From positions 434,001-498,000 of the forward strand of contig NZ_CP065044.1 of the NCBI RefSeq assembly GCF_015689195.1: a stretch of DNA of 64,000 nucleotides, read 5' to 3'. Positions 59,416 to 64,000 of this stretch are shown here, one piece after another. Both the position numbers and the translations under genes were made by a program. Below the pieces are notes generated by a model. That model saw only the letters and a program-made list of their open reading frames with translations, did not search any database and was not told where the DNA came from. The DNA is from Pectobacterium aroidearum. GTDB taxonomy: Bacteria; Pseudomonadota; Gammaproteobacteria; Enterobacterales; Enterobacteriaceae. How positions within the stretch are numbered: the stretch's first letter is position 1; each line of letters starts with the position of its first letter.

Positions 59416-59540
59416 AAGACGCGTAACTCCGTGATCGCGATGCACGCATAGGCCGAGAGCCTGCGCGCATCCTCAAAAATGACGTAAGTTTTTATCATTG
59501 TTAGCATGTTTGGCGCATTCTTTCACGCCTTTCGGCATGC

Positions 59541-59777
59541 TCAATAGGGGGCATGCCCTCCGGCATTGAACTGGTCGCGCGGCATAATATTGAGGGTCTC
59601 ATGTAACTCAGACCACACCAGCACCACCTCGCCGGACTTGAGCTGTCTGCGAATATCTTCCACTTTCTGCGCCAGCGACCACTCCTGTTCGCCGTAATCG
59701 GTGCCCTCCCGCAGGACGAAAGATTCGATGATGTTATCCAGCGTTTCTGGATCGAGCTGTTGCCAGGGAATAATCAC
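59541..59777 (-). CDS. yheU: conserved small protein YheU
   Basis: This 78-residue acidic protein matches enterobacterial YheU (UPF0270): [19 protein letters not shown], then LREGTDYGE and [16 protein letters not shown]. Function unknown. It starts 1 base after the yheT stop. Confidence 0.9.
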   Translation of the reverse strand: MIIPWQQLDPETLDNIIESFVLREGTDYGEQEWSLAQKVEDIRRQLKSGEVVLVWSELHETLNIMPRDQFNAGGHAPY

Positions 59778-59778
59778 G

Positions 59779-60783
59779 CTAGGGTTCCTGAGTCAAAGGG
59801 GAATCGGTGGCGTGGTCCAAAAATGGGCTAAGCCAGTTGGGAATGCGCTGTTCCAGCCACATTTTCGGTTTCAGCAGCGTTCCACTGACGAAACCAACAT
59901 GCCCGCCGTGTTCTGTTAGCTGATATTCAATATTAGACGGTAACTGCGACAGATCGGGAATCACCTCTGACGTCATGAAAGGATCGTCCTTCGCATGGAT
60001 GATTAGCAGCGGTGTGCGAATCTGAGGCAACAGCGGCAGGGCGCTACAGCGTCGATAGTAGTCGGCGGCATCGTGGAAACCGTGAATACGTGACGTAATG
60101 ACGTCATCAAACTCGCGTAACTGGCGGATGCGTTTCAGTTGCGGCAACTGAATCGGCAGCGTGTCCGGGTAGGCTGCCAGCTTGCGGCCGGCATTTTGTT
60201 TCAGCAGTCGCAGCAGGTAGTGCTGATAGACGCGGGAGAAGCCTTGCTCCATGCGACGGCTACAGGGTTCGAGCATCAATGGCGCGGAAACAATGACGGC
60301 AGCAGAGAGATAACAGGATTCGCCTTGCTGCGCGAGCAGATAGGCCAGCATATTGCCACCGAGGGACACGCCGATGGCGGCGGTAGGCGCATCGCCCAGC
60401 GTCTCTTGCATCCAGCGCAGGAAATAGCTGGCATCGCTGGTTTCGCCGGAGTGATAAATACGCTTCATCCGGTTGGGTTTTCCGCTGCACCCACGAAAAT
60501 GCATGACGACGGCCAGCCAGCCGCGCTGTTTACAGGCATGCAGCAGGCCGTGGGCGTAGGGGCTATGAAAGCTGCCTTCCAGCCCGTGGAACAGGACCAC
60601 GCGCGGTTTGTGCCGCGCCTGTTCGGGCGCTTCGCTCCACGCCAGATCGACGAAATCGCCGTCCGGTAACTCAAGGGGCTGCCAGACTGGCGAAAACTGC
60701 GCGTGACGGCGAATCAGACGCGGCAATAGCGTTTGCAGGTGCGGGTTATGCGCGCCGCTCAGCGGATGAAAATGGTCATACAT
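59779..60783 (-). CDS. yheT: alpha/beta hydrolase YheT
   Basis: This 334-residue alpha/beta hydrolase of the YheT/ABHD1-3 group has oxyanion [15 protein letters not shown], nucleophile elbow GVSLGGN near 146-152, an acid in AKDDPF and the catalytic His in EHGGHVGF. It is probably an esterase or lipase; substrate unknown. Co-directional with yheU. Confidence 0.92.
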   Translation of the reverse strand: MYDHFHPLSGAHNPHLQTLLPRLIRRHAQFSPVWQPLELPDGDFVDLAWSEAPEQARHKPRVVLFHGLEGSFHSPYAHGLLHACKQRGWLAVVMHFRGCSGKPNRMKRIYHSGETSDASYFLRWMQETLGDAPTAAIGVSLGGNMLAYLLAQQGESCYLSAAVIVSAPLMLEPCSRRMEQGFSRVYQHYLLRLLKQNAGRKLAAYPDTLPIQLPQLKRIRQLREFDDVITSRIHGFHDAADYYRRCSALPLLPQIRTPLLIIHAKDDPFMTSEVIPDLSQLPSNIEYQLTEHGGHVGFVSGTLLKPKMWLEQRIPNWLSPFLDHATDSPLTQEP

Positions 60784-60889
60784 AAAGGATATAGAAATCT
60801 TGTTGTCGGCTCTTGTACGATCAATATCACACTGTTAGCTTCAATGCTGCCAGTTGGTACGACATTTGGGTCAGGAGCGCCCACAAATA

Positions 60890-61492
60890 ATGGAACTGAG
60901 TTTATTTCTGTCGATGTTAGGGTTTTTGTGGGTGGCGGCCATCACGCCGGGGCCGAATAATATGCTGTTGACCACCTCGGGCGCGAATTTTGGTTTTATG
61001 CGTTCACTGTGGCTGATGATCGGCATCATGCTGGGCATGCAGAGTATTTTGCTGCTGGTGGCATTCGGCGTCGGTGGCTTGATTCTGATTTATCCTTCGC
61101 TGCACTTTATCCTGAAAGTCCTCGGTAGTGCCTATCTGCTTTGGCTGGCGTGGAAAATCGCCACGGCGGCTTACGAACGGCTGGAAACGTCCGTTGCGCC
61201 GCCCAAGCCGATCCGGCTTTATCAGGGGTGGTTACTGCAATTCCTGAACCCGAAAGCGTGGCTCATGGCGTTGGGCGCGGTGGCCAGTTTTAGTCTGGCG
61301 GGTGAAGAGTATAACCATTCCGTGATCGCAATAAGCATCGGGATTGTGCTGGTCAATCTGGTGTCCGGTGTTATCTGGCTCGGATTTGGCACGATCATTG
61401 GGCGACTGCTGCGCAGTAAGAAAGCGTGGATTATCTTCAATGTGTCAATGGGGCTGCTGACCGCTGCCTGCGTGCTATTGATTTGGCATTAA
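60890..61492 (+). CDS. LysE/RhtB-family amino-acid exporter
   Basis: This 200-residue membrane protein has six hydrophobic segments and the RhtB-type N-terminal motif AAITPGPNNMLL near 16-27, then GSAYLLWLAWK and FLNPKAWLMALGA. It would export amino acids or analogues. The ATG at 60890 follows AGGAGCG. It is divergent from yheT and is an addition to the E. coli gene order here. Confidence 0.85.
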   Translation: MELSLFLSMLGFLWVAAITPGPNNMLLTTSGANFGFMRSLWLMIGIMLGMQSILLLVAFGVGGLILIYPSLHFILKVLGSAYLLWLAWKIATAAYERLETSVAPPKPIRLYQGWLLQFLNPKAWLMALGAVASFSLAGEEYNHSVIAISIGIVLVNLVSGVIWLGFGTIIGRLLRSKKAWIIFNVSMGLLTAACVLLIWH

Positions 61493-61507
61493 TGCTGGTG
61501 CGATAAC

Positions 61508-61533
61508 GTCGCGAGCGGTGTTTCGCTCGCGAC
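61508..61533. terminator. hairpin between convergent LysE-type gene and yheS
   Basis: GTCGCGAGCG/CGCTCGCGAC with a six-base loop. The T-run is poor, so terminator function is uncertain. Confidence 0.5.
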
Positions 61534-61556
61534 TCCTTAGACGAGAGATACCGTAT

Positions 61557-63464
61557 TTACTCGCTCTGCATCATCTGCTCTAGCTGTTCCTGCGCATCCA
61601 GCCAGGATAGCTCCGTTTCTTCCAGCTCAATTTTGACTTTGGTTTGTTGTTGCAGGCAGTCGGTGAGTTCGGCCTTGCGGCTGATGTCGTAGATGGCGCT
61701 GTCCGCCAGTCGGGCTTCAAGCTCTGCCAGCGTTTCTCCCAGCTTTTCCATCTGCTGTTCAAGCTTGGTGATTTGTTTACGCAGCGGCTGGGTTTGCGTT
61801 CTCAACTCGGCTTCGCGACGTTTCTGATCTTTTCTGCCCTGCGCGCTGTTGGCGATATTTTCTTTTGGCGTTTCAGCGGCCGCATTTTCCTGACGTTGCA
61901 GGCCGACCAGCCACTGTTGGTAGTCTTCCAAATCGCCGTCGAATGGCTCCACTTTTTGGTCGTGTACCAGATAGAGATCGTCAGTAGTCGAACGGATCAA
62001 GTGTCGATCGTGCGAAACGACAACCAGCGCGCCTTCAAAATCAATTAACGCTTCGGTCAATGCCTGACGCATATCCAGATCGAGGTGGTTGGTCGGTTCA
62101 TCGAGCAGCAGGAGATTTGGACGCTGCCAGACGATCAGCGCCAATACCAGACGGGCTTTTTCGCCGCCGGAGAAGCGCTCGGTGATCTCAGTGACCTTAT
62201 CGCCCTGAAAACCAAAGCCGCCGAGGTAGTCACGCAGTTGTTGTTCCGTTTCCCGCTCTGCCAGACGCACCAGATGCTGCAAAGGCGACTCGTCCGCACG
62301 CAAAAACTCTAACTGATGCTGGGCGAAGTAACCGAGCTTCACGCCCTTCGCCAGTCCGATTTCCCCTTTCAGCGGGGCAAGCGTGCCAGCAAGCAATTTG
62401 ATTAGCGTGGATTTACCCGCGCCGTTATGGCCGAGCAGCCCGATGCGCGAACCCGGTACTAGATTGAGTTTAATCGATTCCAGAATCAGCTTGTCGCCAT
62501 AGCCTGCGCTGACCTTTTCCATCTTCATTAAGGGATTGGGCAACGATTCCGGGGCACGAAAGCTGAAGCGGAAAGGGTTATCGACATGCGCTGGTGCAAT
62601 CAGCTCCATGCGTTCCAGCATTTTTATCCGACTTTGTGCCTGCTTGGCTTTGGTTGCCTTCGCACGGAAGCGGTCAATATAGTGTTGCAGGTGCGCGACA
62701 CGCTCCTGCTGGTGTTCATAGAGCGACTGTTGCTGTGCGAGACGGGTGGCACGCTGGCGTTCAAACGAAGAATAGTTGCCAGTGTATTCGTTGAGCGACT
62801 GCTGCTCGATGTGCAGAATTTTGGTCACGACCGGATCGAGGAAATCGCGGTCGTGCGAAATGAGTACCAGCGTGCCAGCATAGTTTTTCAACCACTTTTC
62901 CAGCCAGATAACCGCGTCCAGATCGAGGTGGTTAGTCGGTTCATCGAGCAGGAGCAGATCGGAGCGACAGATCAGCGCCTGCGCCAGATTCAGACGCATC
63001 CGCCAACCGCCGGAAAAGGCGCTGACAGGCTGCTGTAACTGTGACTGAGAAAAACCGAGTCCGTTGAGCAGGCTTGAGGCTCTGGCCTGAATTGTCCAGG
63101 CCTGAATCGCATCCAGCTTGCCGTGCAGTGTGGCAATGGCATTGCCGTCATTCTCTTCATTTGCGGTCTGCAACGCGGCTTCCAGTTGGCGGAACTCGCG
63201 GTCGCCGTCAATCACGTAGTCCAGCGCGGGCTTGTCCAGCGCAGGCGTTTCCTGATTGACCCAGGCCAGTGACCAGTTTTGCGGGAAGGTCGCGCTGCCG
63301 CCATCGGCGCTGATTTCACCTTTCAGTAAAGACAGCAGGGTAGATTTACCACAGCCGTTCTTGCCCACCAGACCAACTTTCTGGCCGGGATTAACTGTTG
63401 CTGTCGCGTTGTCGATCAGAACGCGTACACCACGTCGAATTTGCAGCGAAGAGAAAACAATCAT
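61557..63464 (-). CDS. yheS: ABC-F ATPase YheS
   Basis: This 635-residue soluble protein has two ABC cassettes: Walker A GLVGKNGCGKSTLLS near 30 and GLLGHNGAGKSTLIK near 340, signatures SGGWRMRLNLAQAL and SGGEKARLVLAL, and two LLLDEPTNHLD segments. The linker rich in basic and Gln residues and a C-terminal coiled coil (LRKQITKLEQQMEKLGETLA) mark the ABC-F group, which acts on ribosomes. No membrane segments. Confidence 0.95.
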   Translation of the reverse strand: MIVFSSLQIRRGVRVLIDNATATVNPGQKVGLVGKNGCGKSTLLSLLKGEISADGGSATFPQNWSLAWVNQETPALDKPALDYVIDGDREFRQLEAALQTANEENDGNAIATLHGKLDAIQAWTIQARASSLLNGLGFSQSQLQQPVSAFSGGWRMRLNLAQALICRSDLLLLDEPTNHLDLDAVIWLEKWLKNYAGTLVLISHDRDFLDPVVTKILHIEQQSLNEYTGNYSSFERQRATRLAQQQSLYEHQQERVAHLQHYIDRFRAKATKAKQAQSRIKMLERMELIAPAHVDNPFRFSFRAPESLPNPLMKMEKVSAGYGDKLILESIKLNLVPGSRIGLLGHNGAGKSTLIKLLAGTLAPLKGEIGLAKGVKLGYFAQHQLEFLRADESPLQHLVRLAERETEQQLRDYLGGFGFQGDKVTEITERFSGGEKARLVLALIVWQRPNLLLLDEPTNHLDLDMRQALTEALIDFEGALVVVSHDRHLIRSTTDDLYLVHDQKVEPFDGDLEDYQQWLVGLQRQENAAAETPKENIANSAQGRKDQKRREAELRTQTQPLRKQITKLEQQMEKLGETLAELEARLADSAIYDISRKAELTDCLQQQTKVKIELEETELSWLDAQEQLEQMMQSE

Positions 63465-63586
63465 AAAGCGCCGTATGTTCAGAGTATGTTAAATTATGGA
63501 CATCTCAGGACACGCGGTGTCCTGTTTTTAGTCGTTGCGCAGCATGGTAACGGAAAACAATTATCATGACGACGCTTTGGAGGGGA

Positions 63587-64000
63587 ATGATGTCGCAGCC
63601 ACCGAAGATTTTGCTGCTGTATGCCCATCCGGAACCACAGGATTCGGTAGCAAACCGGGTCTTATTGCAACCGGCACAGCAGTTGGCGAATGTAACCGTG
63701 CACGATCTTTACGCGCACTATCCTGATTTTTTTATCGATATTCATCATGAACAACAGCTGCTGCGTGAGCATCAGGTCATTGTTTTCCAACATCCATTTT
63801 ATACCTACAGCTGTCCGGCTTTGCTGAAAGAGTGGCTCGATAGGGTGCTATCCCGCGGCTTTGCCAATGGGATTGGCGGTAATGCGCTGGCGGGGAAATA
63901 CTGGCGTTCGGTGATTACGACCGGTGAGCCGGAAGATGCCTACCATCCTGACGGGAACAACCGTTACCCGATGGAAGATTTGCTCCGTCCGTTTGAGCTG
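63587..64000 (+). CDS. kefG: KefG, ancillary protein of the KefB potassium efflux system (partial)
   Basis: The gene runs off the window end after 138 codons of about 184. It is a flavodoxin-like quinone reductase fold: [18 protein letters not shown] at the FMN site, [21 protein letters not shown], and TTGEPEDAY. It activates KefB during electrophile stress. GGAGGGGA precedes two adjacent ATGs (63587, 63590). Divergent from yheS, as in E. coli. Confidence 0.93.
   Translation, partial: MMSQPPKILLLYAHPEPQDSVANRVLLQPAQQLANVTVHDLYAHYPDFFIDIHHEQQLLREHQVIVFQHPFYTYSCPALLKEWLDRVLSRGFANGIGGNALAGKYWRSVITTGEPEDAYHPDGNNRYPMEDLLRPFEL

Overview
The window is a stretch of enterobacterial chromosome, almost certainly from a soft-rot plant pathogen of the Pectobacterium (formerly Erwinia carotovora) group. 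The evidence is a tandem array of three near-identical secreted PL1 pectate lyases plus a fourth divergent one, and E. coli-like housekeeping genes in the familiar order: ompR-envZ, pckA, hslO-hslR-yrfG-igaA, nudE, mrcA, hofMNOPQ, aroKB-damX-dam-rpe-gph-trpS, cysG-nirDB, ppiA, pabA, argD, crp, yhfA, prkB, yheUT, yheS, kefG. No tRNA, rRNA, CRISPR array, phage or transposase gene was seen.

Layout. 1-5292 is an accessory metallophore-like operon: end of a PLP decarboxylase, an SbnA-like Dap/cysteine-synthase-fold enzyme, an opine dehydrogenase, an MFS exporter, an iron-type periplasmic binding protein and an SbnI/SerK-like ParB-fold protein. 5293-28304 is conserved housekeeping: osmoregulation, gluconeogenesis, heat-shock and Rcs control, cell wall, DNA-uptake/catabolism Hof genes, the shikimate/Dam/pentose-phosphate/Trp-tRNA operon. 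28383-33121 (minus) is an accessory polar amino-acid ABC transporter with an M20 amidohydrolase, preceded by what reads as a sigma-54 promoter with two upstream NtrC sites. 33604-37982 (minus) is nirB-nirD-cysG with an E. coli-like FNR/NarL promoter but no nirC. 38619-45256 is an accessory operon of an enolase-superfamily dehydratase/racemase with a complete Dpp/Opp-type peptide ABC transporter. After ppiA come pelZ, pelC, pelB, pelA (minus, 46341-52459), then a divergent dehydrogenase/TetR pair around three copies of a 12-bp palindrome, then pabA, argD, crp and onward to a truncated kefG.

Taken together, a core crp-argD-pabA-ppiA-nir-cysG-trpS backbone carries accessory modules at several junctions, most of them concerned with nutrient scavenging or plant colonisation: metal capture, N-acyl or amide amino-acid use under nitrogen control, peptide-like import, pectin degradation.

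The most novel items are (i) the first operon, where an opine dehydrogenase sits exactly where SbnB would be needed to make 2,3-diaminopropionate, (ii) the NtrC/sigma-54 architecture of the ABC-M20 operon, and (iii) a 187-bp multi-hairpin MITE-like repeat present as two inverted copies 38 kb apart. Functional names for conserved genes come from sequence recognition without database searches; accessory substrate assignments are inference.
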